The notes under the pieces: model-generated
The model's input: only the letters and a program-made list of their open reading frames with translations
Databases searched by the model: none
What the model was told of the DNA's origin: nothing
Source: Straminergon stramineum
Taxonomy: Eukaryota; Streptophyta; Bryopsida; Hypnales; Calliergonaceae
Length of the DNA: 64,000 nucleotides
NCBI GenBank assembly: GCA_963920665.1
Contig: OY987273.1
Span: 5,954,501 to 6,018,500, forward strand
Direction of reading: 5' to 3'
Made by a program: the position numbers and the translations under genes
In this document: positions 1-10,549 of the stretch, in pieces
Position numbering within the stretch: the first letter of the stretch is position 1
Layout of the letters: each line of letters starts with the position of its first letter

Positions 1-466
1 TGCATTTGTTCAAAGTTCATATCCTTTGGAACAACCCCACCACAAGTCCTAAACTTTTGCAATACTGCGCATGGGATTTTCTTACATCGCTCCAATGTAG
101 TCCTATCACCCAATCCAAAGTGACAGAATGCCCGCTTTTATACAAATACAAAGGTCCACCCACAGAAAACACATCTCCATGTATTTCCCGCAAACTGATG
201 GTTAGTGTCTACAAGTAACCAAGGGTCCCACTCTTTTGTGGCTCTTCTCGTATTGTTAATGGTAGTCCTCCTCCCCTCACCCGGACCAGCCATATTGTCC
301 CTTGCCTATGGATTCTTAAAACAATATTATCATATGAATTAGAGCCTTGATTTAGAAAAAGTAATGGCAAAGCCACCTCCTTTGAACGGTCTTTTAAACG
401 ACTCAAACCAAGTCGTTGCCCTCTAAAGAACCAAACATCCACAAGAAGCCTCTTTGGAAGATTCAA
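1..466 (-). pseudogene. BED-type zinc-finger transposase fragment (hAT-like), broken
   Basis: Read on the minus strand, the last 200 bases before the window edge encode WRCVFCGWTF and then, after a TAA, AFCHFGLGD...ERCKKIP. This is the spacing of the BED zinc finger found at the N-terminus of plant hAT-type transposases (Trp, Cys-x2-Cys, a His region, then Cys-x3-Pro). BED fingers bind transposon ends. Upstream (209-466) lies an 85-codon frame in the same orientation that I do not recognise; it may be leader or N-terminus. A TAG at 209 and the internal TAA break the frame, and the rest of the gene lies outside the window. The GC-rich array at 570-870 sits just upstream in the orientation seen for other genes here. 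The BED call is fairly good; the hAT assignment is inference. Confidence 0.5.
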
Positions 467-569
467 GTCATGAGTTCATCCCTCAAGTAAGGTGAAAATC
501 AAAGTACAACCCTTCAACTTTATATTGCAATCCTGCTAGCACTGCAAGTCGCCCACTAAGAGCAAAAAT

Positions 570-870
570 GGGTGCAAGAAAAGGGCGACCTCGTAACAGG
601 CGCAATCGCCCCATGGGCGATTGCGAGTCAACGGTTTGTACTAGGAGTGCGCTTTCGTATGAAAGGGCAACTATAGGTCTAGGGCAAGACGACTGCGCGT
701 AGAAGGGGGCGATTGTGGGTCTAGGGGGGTGAGTGCGGGTAGAAGGGGGGCAACTGTGAGTCTAGGGTGGGGCGACTTCAGGTAGAAGGGGGCGACTATG
801 GGTAGAAGGAGGGGCGACTGCAAGTCTCAGGAGGCGACTTTGAGTACTTGAAGGGCAACTGCACTTACGC
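570..870 (-). repeat. GC-rich degenerate minisatellite, array 1
   Basis: Imperfect short units of the type GGGCGACTGCGGGTCTAGGG (written on the plus strand) alternate with variants such as gggcgactatgggtagaagg. The C-rich strand (TCGCCC, ACCCGCAGTCGCC) is the minus strand, the coding strand of the adjacent BED-finger fragment. Similar arrays recur at 3520, 8455, 10185, 13308, 19285 and 19612. Confidence 0.8.
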
Positions 871-1846
871 TTAGGACCCAAGGCCGTTTCTGTTAACTTG
901 TTAGCGTTCCATTGTTGGGTTTTAAGATGAAAGTCATCCTAGTTTAGATAGATATTTTATTAAACCCTAAACCCTATCCAAGGGTTTGACTTGGTATTTA
1001 GGGTTACTTCAAAAAAAGATTTTTAGGAATATGGTCATAGACTTTAAGAATACAATTTTTTTTAAACTACCACATGAAGGGAAACTCATTTCAAATCCAT
1101 TCCAACAAACTTTATAAAAAATAAATAGAATTCGCTTGTATTCAAATTTGGAAAAAATTAGGAACTTTTTCTTTCAAATTAAAAAGAAAAATGGGGAACA
1201 ACATTGTTTGATCAAACCATATACATGGAATCCACAACTCAAAATGTGTAACTTCCATTTCTCTATCAATTCCAAAAGTATTCTTTTGAGTACCTTTTTA
1301 TGATGTTTTTTCCCAAATTATAAATCTCAAGAAGAGTCTATACATTCATGGGTTGAAGAACATGGGGATGTTGTCATTTACAATATGTTCAAACCATATG
1401 TTAAAATACAGAAAAATGCAACCATATCAACTTATATTGAAACTCTCATAGGTGATGCAGCTTAAATTTATTGAGGGTTCTTTGTGTAGACTCAAAGTTA
1501 CTAGAATTCTTTTTTTTTTAAAATACTACACAAATTCTGCAAGGAATTAACATTCACATAACTTGAAATCATCAAAATTTGTCAAAAATTCAAATGTTTG
1601 GATCCAAATGCAATTACATTTTCATTCACAAAAAATAAAAATAAATGTTCTTGTATTTCAACAAAAATAAGGACAAAACCTTTTTCTTCATATAGATTGG
1701 AAGAAGTACATAGTCATAAAAGAAACAAGAGCCACCTAATTTATACTCCATCCATTTTTCCTTGTTCTTCCCTTTTTTTTCTTTTCTAGTTTTATTTGGG
1801 CTCTTGCCACTCTCTCTTCCCTCTTCGAAAGAGTTAAGTCATAGTT
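871..1846. other. AT-rich stretch without a recognisable gene
   Basis: Mostly A+T with homopolymer runs. It contains a short telomere-like tract at 961-979 (TAAACCCTAAACCCTATCC). The 63-codon frame near 1600 is low in complexity and has no recognisable motif. I see no gene. Confidence 0.5.
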
Positions 1847-3391
1847 TCACATCTTATTTTGGATCCACCACTTCTTGAACAATGACATGAACTTGATGTG
1901 TGCCTTTGGCCATGACATCTTCTCCTCCAACTTCTGTTCCAATCTCTTCACAGAAGCTAACTTCATCTTCAACTTCTCTATTTTTGTAGTGGATGACAAA
2001 TATTCAACATCCACAGACAATGAATCCGACTGCAACAACCGGTCAATAGGATCTGCATCCTTGATTTCCTTCAAGCAATTCAATGATGATCTTGCCTTTT
2101 CTACACCTCCTTTTTCAATGGCAAGGTTGTTTTCTTCCATCCTGCATTTTCCCATTATTGTTTGAAGCCGTTCATCCATAACAGGATTGACATTTGAACT
2201 GGATCTTCCATCTTCTTCCTTATTGAATTTGAGGTAAAATTGTTCCAGTTGTTCTATTTCTCTTTGTTGGGTTGCCAAACGAGTTTGTCTAGCTTGAATT
2301 AGTTCTTTGAGGGTGCCCACATCCTCAACCTGAATCTCTTGTGTGCTTCGCTTCTCAATGATCTCATAGTCCTTTTCTTTTTCTTCGAGATCTTTTAAAA
2401 GCATCTCCAACTCCACTTTATAGGAATCTTTCGTTTGCCGATTATTGTCTTCTCCAAGTACACCTTGATGTTCTTGTTCCATTTCAGGCAATACTTCCAT
2501 TTCAGGCAATTTCATCAAGGTTAGAGGAATCTCTTCTTTGGCTTCACTCTCCCCATCCAACCTATCTTCATTAATTTCCTGCAAGTGAGCTTGCACGTAA
2601 TGGAATACTTTGTCATCTTCAGGACGACGAACCCCTATCGGTTCCACAGACATAAAAAATTTTCCATACATTGCTATGGTCTGTGGCATGTTGCCTTCTT
2701 ATGATACCACCAACGATAAGTTTTCTTCCATTGATGTATCTTTGATCCTGTCCCTAGGTTCAGGCAATGGCTCTTCATTGGAGTCCGATTCTCCAGTTGA
2801 CGTTGACCAAATGTAATCTTCATCTGCCATTCCTTCTATAATGTTTTGTTTGGGCCCTAGTCCATCTCGAGGATTATTTGAAGGACCCGCCCTTGGAATG
2901 TCTTTTGTAGTTGGAAGGGTGACATTCTTGGATGTCTTAAAGGTCATTCAATCTACCGTTTTCCCCAATTGTAACTCTACATATACCATTTGGCATATGC
3001 CCATTGAGACTTCGCTCTATGGAATTTTTCACTTTCCGTATAATGCTCGGTACACTTCAATACATCTCTAGACAAATGCATCATCCTTGCAGTAATGAAG
3101 ATTTGCTTGGTTTTGCTTCACATGGTGAATGTCTCGATGGTAAGGGAATAGCTTGTTGATATGGTACCAATCCAGAAATAACTTGCAAGTCGTCAAGGTC
3201 CAATCAGAATTTACATGACGCCATCCTCGATATGCCTTAGCCGTTGGGTCAAGAAGGGTGCGTCGTTGCCTGCTATGGCAATCTCCTTTCTTCTTTGTCA
3301 TCTTGTCGTATTGCTCTACCGTAAAGAGAACTATACTTTCGTCGATAATATAACCAAAGAAATGAATTTGTAAACCTAGAAGCCGCAACAT
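1847..3391 (-). pseudogene. W-family gene copy 1 (unknown function, coiled coil), broken
   Basis: The N-terminal part carries YRGWRHVNSDW, LDWYHINKLFPYHRD and NLHYCKDDAFV, which match the same segments in the copies at 13920 and 16727 (for example FKGWRHEREPW and VDWCHISKLFP). The frame continues past TAG, TGA, TAG and TGA stops (about 3070 to 2950) into an acidic region and a 280-codon C-terminal part (1847-2689) rich in Glu, Lys and Gln with heptad spacing, a likely coiled coil. A direct repeat gives LPEMEVLPEME. One stop sits where sister copies have Trp (VDW), indicating TGG to TGA decay. I do not recognise a characterised protein. Upstream are the shared leader (3421-3460) and GC-rich array 2. 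The true start is uncertain; 3391 is the first in-frame Met. Confidence 0.6.
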
Positions 3392-3420
3392 GTGTCAGTG
3401 CCCAAACTTCCACCCAACAA

Positions 3421-3460
3421 ATTAATAGTCAGATGCTTCAAGGCGGATGAAAGGCACAAT
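3421..3460 (-). promoter_or_regulatory. Conserved leader shared by several unrelated genes (copy 1)
   Basis: On the minus strand this reads GCCTTTCATCCGCCTTGAAG followed by CATCTGACTATT. Nearly the same segment lies between the GC-rich array and the coding frame at 10418-10455 and 13630-13672. It is probably 5' UTR or promoter sequence; the function is inferred from position only. Confidence 0.5.
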
Positions 3461-3519
3461 GTGACCATGGATGTGGCAACTTGGGAATCCATCATCCCCT
3501 TAAGTACGTGAAGTCGCCT

Positions 3520-3780
3520 AGGGTGTGTGTGAGGAGGGGCCACGTGCAGGTCTTCAATGACCGCGAGTTTGGGTCCCGTTGTCCAGAAATTGCCATTCAG
3601 GAAAAATTAGAGTTTCTGGAAGGAGACCTCAAGTGTAGGGTGATTGCAGGTATAGGGGGGGCGGCTGTATATAAGGCAACCATAGGTCATTTTTTGGGTG
3701 ACTGCAGGTCTCAGATTCAAAAAGGTCTTCCAATTCATGATGATGGAGGCGGCTTCGTATAGGGTGACTATGGGTCAAGG
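3520..3780 (-). repeat. GC-rich degenerate minisatellite, array 2
   Basis: Same unit type as array 1 but more decayed (gactgcaggtctcag, gggtgattgcaggtatag). It lies immediately upstream of W-family copy 1 with the C-rich strand on that gene's coding strand. Confidence 0.7.
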
Positions 3781-3851
3781 GTGCTAGAAAACATGAGTTT
3801 GACTTTCCCCCCTTACAAATTGGAGGGAAGGTGTTCAAACTTTTCAAGTAC

Positions 3852-6800
3852 CATTGTCGTACGCATAGCATGCGGTAAATACCATTTACAACACCCAAAC
3901 GTGTAAACTAACTCGAAATATCGTCCCAGGGGATTCTAGTATGTTGTTGCAAGCCTAGGTTATCCGTTCTACCAACTTAAGCTCTCACTTTCCGGAATCC
4001 AATCCGGATTCACTCTATTTCCGGATTCTGGATCCGTCACTTCACTCACAAACACTAGTCTTTGGTACCTCTGTTTTACCCTCAGAGGGTCCACCTTTGA
4101 TTGTGTAGAGGGGTAGGGACTCACCACTCGTATTTCTCACTCTCTCTTCTCTCTCAAAACCACAAAACACACGCTTAGACCAACTACTGCACTGGATTGA
4201 CCAGAAACACTCTCACAACCTTCCGGATGACCAATCCGGAAAGCAGGTCACACAGATCCGTAACAAGCCTTCTTCACTACAACGACAGACCAACAAAAAC
4301 TAGAACTAAGGTAAGGATTGTAAGTCGTTCGCTAAACTACTCCTAGGGTTTGGCTGACCTTCCGGTAAGTGATATGGGGTTTCTTCCACTGGTGGTTGCT
4401 TATCTCCACACGGAACCCTCCCTGGTATTCCGGATCTACACCCATCCCACTCCTAATTGGATTCTCATTCCAGGAGTTTAAAGACACGTGCTCAAGACCA
4501 AATTCACTAGTCTAGACTACGTAACAGACGTTCCTTAACACTCAAACCCAAGTCCCCTTAGATCCGGATTCCTCCTTTCCTCCTCCTCTATTACTCTTCA
4601 CACACTCACAAGGAAACACAAGGAAGCTCGATATACAACAGATCAATCCCTGAGGGTCCACTTGGTGGCTCAGATTAAAATAAGGATGACAAAATACAAA
4701 CTATAATGCTAGGATGGAATGAGAGGCAACAACCTTGCCCCTCCCATTAAAACTCAAAACAACCAAAGCCAAAAAGGCAAAAAGACCACCCGGAAATCCA
4801 GGTGACCACTCACAAACTCCTCGAGAAATCCGGAAAAGTGAGATCCTATAAATCTGGAACCTAGTCCCACACCTTGAAATCCGGATCCAGTACAAAATTA
4901 AAATCCTACCAGCCTAAAGAAAGATCCTATCTACTTCTCTTTCCGTGCTTTCTTCTAGCTGCTCCCGCCTTGACTTGCTGGTGCTCGCATGGATGACCTT
5001 GGAGTTGCCTTCGAGGTGGCCTTGATGGGGGTCATCCATAATGCCGCCCGGGTCTGTATCTTCCGAATTTCCGGAGGAGAGTATTCCGCTTCTTCGTCGT
5101 CGTCATCCTCCGATCCGGTTCGGTACTCTTCCTCCTTAGATTTCTCAATCTGAGTTATCTCCCTCTTGTTCTCCTCGCTTGGAGATGTCTCATCCAACAC
5201 GATGGGCTCGATCTCCTTCCTTGGTTGCTGCTCCTCCACCATATGCTCGAACTCCTCTGGATGGGACCGGGCCGGATTAAACAACCTCCCAATCCGCTCT
5301 ATCAATTGGCCACGGGCTTGGGTGTGCGGTGTCGGCAGCGGCTCCTTTTCCAGAAGGTTGAACACTGGAACGGGTGGAGACACCGTAATCTCTGGAGGCA
5401 CCAACTCCCGTCTTGTATCCGGCTACGTGCTAGGCTCAGGTGCTGACTTCACGCTCCCCCGGATTGTCTTCTCCAGCTACTTGGAGAAGGGTTCCATGGA
5501 GTACCGGAGAGTCTTCCACGGGACTTCCGATTTTGAAGGTAGCGGCATTGAGGCGGTGAGCTTGACACGTGTCTCCGTGTTGAAATGGATCTCCGGAAAG
5601 TTGGAGAAGTCCATTACCCGGTCGGGGTCGATCCGTCCAAGCAACTGCCTCATTTCTTTGAGTGTGAGCTCCATCCGTGAGGAGAAGTCCACGAGTATCC
5701 GGATGACCTTGGATCCGGTGAAGTGCCCTTCCTCGGTCAACCAGCTCTGGGTTAAAGCCGCCTTAATCACCATATCGGCCGGCTTGTCTATTAAGCCGGA
5801 TAAGTTCTTCAACAGCTAGAGGGATTCCTTCTCCCTTTGCTTCGCTGCAGCCATCTCCCCTTGCGCCCAGCTGAGTCTTGCCTGAAGATCTGCTTTCTCC
5901 TTCTCTAGGGCTACGATCTGCCTGTCCTTCCACTCGAGGACTTCCGGATTTGGAAGTTTCTTCAACGCGTCGAGGATGTCTTTCGGTTCCATCTTTAGCT
6001 CCCGGCCTATCTTCTTGAGCAGATCTGTTAGGCTCTCGTGGTACTCTTGCGCTTGGAGTACCTAGTTGAATCCGATTTTGAAGAACCCGGATATGCTTCC
6101 TTCCTCCTCTTCCGAGATCCTCTGTTGAGTCGGAAGCTTTCCCTGCGATGTCAAATCCGTCGACTTCCGATGCCTCTACTCCAAGGGTTGCTCATCCTCT
6201 TCCAGATCCTCCTCCTCTTCCATTGGCGGCTGCTCTACCGTCACTTCTTCCGTTAGGCCGTATTGGAGGATGGTCGCTCCAGTGTTGTACTCCACCATTT
6301 CCGCATCGCTGAGAAGCTCTACGTGGTGGAAAAGATACGGCCCTATGGGGTTGGTCTTTCCCTTTCCCACGTTGGTGGCAAGCTTGGCGACTACGGATCC
6401 AATCACCTTGCCCCAACTAACTGGTCTACCCTCAAAAGCACCAAATATGGTGTTTGCTACCGTAACCGTAACCCGGGTAGGCTTTTCCGGATACATGATA
6501 GGGATCAGGAACTCTAGGACTTGCCTATGTCGTGGATCTAGGCAATCACTAATCGCATACCCTTCCTTAGAATGGGCAACGTTCTTGAACTTTCCTACCA
6601 TAAACTTGTCCGTCTGGGAGGCTAAACCGGATCCCTTCTTGGGAAATCCGTAAACCTTAGCCTAGACTTCATCAGTCCAGGTCTGAGGCCTTCCTCTCAC
6701 CGTCAACTCATACTGGTTTGACGCTCCTACTATCAACTCCTAGATCATCCGGTCATTCTTTACGGTCCATGGCCGCATGAACAGACAGACACACCCTATC

Positions 6801-7400
6801 TCACTAAGGTCATCCTCTAGCTGGGATCTATCTCTCAGCCTTTCCGGAATGGTTGGACAAACCATCCGACCGGTGACCAAAGTTTTCCGGATATCTCCCT
6901 CCGCCATCTCAAACCACTCTAAAATTTGAACACACTATCACCTCTCACCCGAGCACTAACTCACCACTCTTTCACTCAACTATGCGCGCACAAAACAGTT
7001 GTGGGAAAAGAGGAAGAACAAATGGGAGTGGCGGGGTTAAGTACTTGTCAAAATATCGACCGTTCCTAAAGCAGACTGTTTACCTGTAACGGGTCCCTAT
7101 TTCTAAACCGGAAGTCTAGACAGTAGGCTGTCGCTATCCGGGTTTCCGGAATCCGGATCCGTTCTGGATCCCGTTACGGAATAGCTAGAGTGTTCTCTTA
7201 GTCTAAATGAGTTGTTTAGGTTAAGAGGGCTGTTATCCTTTTTCCCTATTAGAAATTTTGAAAATTTCTATATAGTTATACCTTTATAAATACTAACATG
7301 GTGACTTCTAAGATTATGGCCCGCGACAACCGCTCCTCCCTTTTCTGAGGAATAACTCCAGAAAATCCTAAGACTGAGGCATTCAATACTAAGTGATCAA
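3852..7400 (-). mobile_element. Gag-like dispersed element, copy A (near full length)
   Basis: About 3.5 kb on the minus strand, homologous along its length to copies B (19899-23268) and C (58830-60935). All three share a 5' leader, one long frame and a roughly 1-kb 3' region containing an ACCCTTTGAGGGT palindrome and a conserved end near TGTAATGGTACTCATGCTCC. I compared the two ends and found neither long terminal repeats nor terminal inverted repeats. No reverse transcriptase, integrase or transposase frame is present, so it looks non-autonomous. Unlike the AT-rich surroundings it is rich in CCGGAT-type words. The boundaries come from where similarity between copies stops and are good to perhaps 50 bases. 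Confidence 0.7.
4931..6907 (-). pseudogene. Gag-like plant-transposon-associated ORF, copy A, eight in-frame TAGs
   Basis: Starting at the ATG at 6907 (MAEGDIRK), one frame runs 659 codons to TAG at 4931 with no frameshift, interrupted by eight in-frame stops, all TAG (codons 56, 82, 244, 282, 364, 477, 495, 651). Sister copies show Gln or Trp at several of these. The N-terminal third (FGAFEGRPVSWGKVIGSVVA, then GPYLFHHVELL) resembles the 'putative plant transposon protein' domain seen next to retroelements. An acidic Glu-rich stretch follows, then a coiled coil (KKLPNPEVLEWKDRQIVALE onward), a conserved block (GSKVIRILVDFSSRM) and an acidic tail. No catalytic motif is visible. The domain assignment is weak; homology to copies B and C is secure. 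Confidence 0.6.
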
Positions 7401-7435
7401 AAGTTAATTAAGTAATAAAGAAAGCAAATTGGTTA

Positions 7436-7920
7436 AGGAAGTGGAGATTTGGAAAAGCCCTTCTTTCTAACATTTCATTTCTCCTTCATCCATCCTTGTG
7501 ATCATGTAAAATTCAACGTAACCATTTCCTATTTTTATTTTTGGAGGGAGTACATTTAGAGAAGACCTTCCCTTTTGGGGGAAACCATGTACAAAAAAAA
7601 TACTAACACTATGGGATGCATGAAGAAGAAATCTTTTTATCTACATAAGAAGTGGTTTTAAGAAATGGAGACTTGGAGAAGCTCTTCTCCTTGACATTTC
7701 TTTTTTTTTTCCTCGTGCTCATGTAAAATTCAACATGACCGTTTCCTATTTTAATTTTTGGAGGGAGTACATTTAGAGGAGACCTTCCTTTTGGGGGGAA
7801 ACCATGTATAAAAAAAATAGTAACACCATGGGATGCATGAAGAAGAAATCTTTTTATCTACATAAGAAGTGGTTTACAAAATGGAGACTTGGGGAAGCCC
7901 TTCTCCTCATCATTTCATTT
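7436..7920. repeat. Tandem duplication, about 222-bp unit, just over two copies
   Basis: The segment from 'aagtggagatttggaaaagc' at about 7438 recurs near 7660 and its start again near 7880. Each unit contains GGAGGGAGTACATTTAGA, GGGGGAAACCATGTA and GGATGCATGAAGAAGAAATC. The small frames starting ATGTACAAAAAAA are by-products of the repeat. It lies just outside the 5' end of copy A. Confidence 0.85.
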
Positions 7921-8454
7921 TCCATCCTCCAACATAGGAATTTCAATATAGTCCTCCCCTTGATACATCAAGAGGATTTAAAACACATTTGAAAGGGTGA
8001 ATGAATATTGAATTTATTGAAGATTAAAAAGTTAGGAAATGACACTTTGAATGGTTTATATCTTACAAGTACAAGGTTTACGATTTCAAACTTTTTTATG
8101 ACATATAATGAAAAGCAACTCACATGTGTTTGTCATTTTATCCACCCTAAAAAATAGAAGTACATTACTTTTGGGGTGGCATACATTGAGAAGGTCTATG
8201 GTTTTTCTATAGGGTTTAGGGTATAGGGTTAGGGTTTAGGGTTCAGAAAACCCTCTTCAATTTGTCTAATTAGTCATGCTAAAATTTCTATATTTATAGA
8301 CTGATTCTGTAGTATTAACTAACTACCAATATTAAAGGACAGGTCAGTTATAGTGTATGGAAGATGCAATTAAGCTTGACTTCATTAGAGTTGGAGATGG
8401 TTCACATCTTCTGCTACGTTGGTTTCTAGATTGACGTGACTTTAAGATAGAGGC
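7921..8454. other. Stretch without a gene; telomere-like tract at 8210-8246
   Basis: AT-rich, no coding signal. At 8210-8246 it holds several TAGGGTTTAGGG-type units on the plus strand, an interstitial plant-telomere-like tract. Confidence 0.6.
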
Positions 8455-8705
8455 AACTACTAGTGGGGGGTGAGTTCAGGTCCTAGGCGACCACGGGTGG
8501 GGGCTTGGTCTCCTAGCTTGGTGCTGTTGAGCCCAATTTAGTGGAATGGGGGGCGACTGCGGGTGGGGGGCAAGTTCAGGTTCTAGGCGACCACGGGTGG
8601 GGGCGTGGGCTTCTAGCTTGGTGTTGTTGAGCCCAATTTGTTGAAATGGGGGGCAACTGGGGTGGGGGGCGAGTTTAGGTCCTGGGCGACGGCAAGTGGG
8701 AGCAT
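8455..8705 (-). repeat. GC-rich degenerate minisatellite, array 3 (no gene next to it)
   Basis: Roughly 110-bp higher-order units: GGGCGACTGCGGGTGGGGGG, then a ggttctaggcgaccacgggtg block, then GTTGAGCCCAATTT. The frame read through it (Pro-rich) is a by-product. Unlike the other arrays I see no coding remnant downstream on the minus side, so this may be a solo module. Confidence 0.7.
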
Positions 8706-10184
8706 GCTTTCCAATCCAAAGAAGTTTTAATAAGTGTAACAAATTCAACTTTTAACATCCAAGAACAAGTCACTTCATTAGGACCTTGGGGTCTTCAAGG
8801 CATCTTCGGGTGATGCATGGAAGTTATTGGCTTCCTAGAAGTCATTGTTCTTGTGGATGTCTCGGGTTCAATCTCCAATGAGATCAATTTGGTTTGGTTC
8901 TTATAGCCAACCTACAAAAAAAAAAAAGACGTCAAGCTAATTCCCTATGGTATGTGGGAGGGAAGGTGATTTCATTCTCAAGGTCTAGGAGATGGTCCAT
9001 GAGAGTTACAAGAAATCAATACTAAATTTCGTACGGAAATGTGTGTGGTGCAACCTTGCACCTCATACATTTCTGTACAAAATTTAGTACTGACCTTCTA
9101 AACCCTCATAGTACATCTCCGAAACCTTGGGAATTTAATGATGTTTCTTACTCACCTATCGGAGTGACCAAACTTGATGTTTTGTCTTCTTGGAGAGATT
9201 ATTTTTTGTATACAAAAGTTTAAGTAAACCTTGGATAGCTTTTACAAGAACATATTGAATGACCTCTACAGAATACTTAGCCAAAGAAATCATACACTGT
9301 ATAAGGATTTGCATGTTACACTTCTTCATCTTTTAACGATGAGGTGGCTAATTTTGAGTACATAAATGACAAAAACTCTCTATACAGGATAAAAGAGCAT
9401 CTCTTCATCTTGTAAATTTTGTAGTGTAAGAAGGGGTGGTCCTCCTTGGAAAGTTTACTTCCAAAGACTGCATCTATAATTTGTAACTTAACAATTTACA
9501 ACATCTAAGAAAGATGATTTCGAAGGTGTCCCACTTGTCCATTTAGAAATTTTTTATATCCTGTCAGTGACCAATTTTGAAGGATTGGCATGCAAAAAAA
9601 AGAAATGATAGCATTCAAACACCGTTGATGGTTTGAACAATGTCTTCATCAAAGACAACAATCTTTTGATTTGATGGGCATATGCTTGATTTGTTGTTCA
9701 TTTCAATGTGCTCTACAACATGTTTGTTGGCATTTATGACCTTTTCCACCCAAAAAGGATTTAGGGTTGTGTAAAAAAGTCGATTTCATGTTCAATGTAG
9801 AGCAAACTCCAAGAAATTAGAAGAAGACTTTAGAAACTTCTAAAGTAACCTTTATAATATTATTATGCAATGGTAGAATGTAAGCATTTCAAGTTCTCCC
9901 TTTTTGTTTCAATAGAAGTCAATCATGTCACATACTTTTGTATTTTTGATTCCCTTTTTCCCTTTTGGTCCATTCCTTTTTTTTTCTTGGTGAACAATGT
10001 AGACATATTTTTGGAACCATAAAGAAACAAGTCAAAATCTAATTCCACATTCTAGACCATATTATAGTGGTCTTATGCTTTTATTTGAAAGCAAGCAAAA
10101 TAGAAGTAGGAAGTTGTAATGCCAATGTTTCTCCCCCATATCAAGGGTTCTTTTTGCTATTATTTATGATGGTCCATCCTTTCT
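8706..10184. other. Intergenic stretch; hairpin at 9020-9089
   Basis: No coding signal. The one clear structure is a 70-bp inverted repeat, listed separately. A/T-run sequence elsewhere. Confidence 0.5.
9020..9089. repeat. Long hairpin (fold-back) centred on GCAACCTTGC
   Basis: Arms of about 34 bases pair with few mismatches: TACTAAATTTCGTACGGAAA on the left against TTTCTGTACAAAATTTAGTA on the right, with GGTGCAACCTTGCACC at the centre. It may be a tiny fold-back MITE. Confidence 0.75.
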
Positions 10185-10400
10185 AGACCCATGGTCGCCC
10201 AGGACTAGTAGTCGCCCCCACACCAACAGTTGCCCTCTACACCAGCAGTCGCCCCAAAATCCGTGGTCGCCTAGATTCACAGGCACCTCTAGAACCCGCA
10301 ATCACCCCCCTCCTAGGGTCGCCTCTATACCCACAGTTGCCCATTTCGCACACACAAAACTCGAACGTGCCCCAGGGCGACCTCGGGTACTTAAGCGGTC
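10185..10400 (+). repeat. GC-rich degenerate minisatellite, array 4
   Basis: C-rich on the plus strand (GGTCGCCCAGGAC, AGTCGCCCCCACACC, CAGTCGCCCC). It ends directly in front of the leader of the kinase-like gene at 10550, in the same orientation rule as arrays 1, 2, 5 and 6. Confidence 0.8.
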
Positions 10401-10417
10401 GCCCTTCTTAGTCTTGC

Positions 10418-10455
10418 GCATTGGCTTTCATCCACCTTGAAGTGTCTGAATGCGT
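10418..10455 (+). promoter_or_regulatory. Conserved leader shared by several unrelated genes (copy 2)
   Basis: Reads GGCTTTCATCCACCTTGAAG followed by TGTCTGAATGC, nearly the same as 13630-13672 and the minus strand of 3421-3460. It lies about 100 bases before the ATG of the kinase-like gene. Confidence 0.5.
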
Positions 10456-10549
10456 GCTCGTGGGCCAAGGTAACTTCAAAAGGGGAAGTTTTTTCCCATT
10501 TTCCTCACCAAGTTCAAGTCAAGAACGCCTTGTTTTTCAAAAGACGACT

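Noticed and set aside
5166..5819. 217-codon plus-strand open frame
   Set aside because: Shadow of the gag-like minus-strand frame; the homologous copies B and C support the minus reading.
4931..6907. TAG reassigned as a sense codon
   Set aside because: Neighbouring decayed genes use TAA and TGA breaks as well, sister copies have Gln or Trp at several of these sites, and nuclear TAG reassignment is not known in land plants; CHG deamination explains the pattern more simply.
3852..7400. Copy A as an LTR retrotransposon
   Set aside because: I compared the two ends of copies A and C and saw no direct terminal repeats, primer-binding site or polymerase domains.
8476..8748. Pro-rich 90-codon frame
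   Set aside because: By-product of GC-rich array 3.
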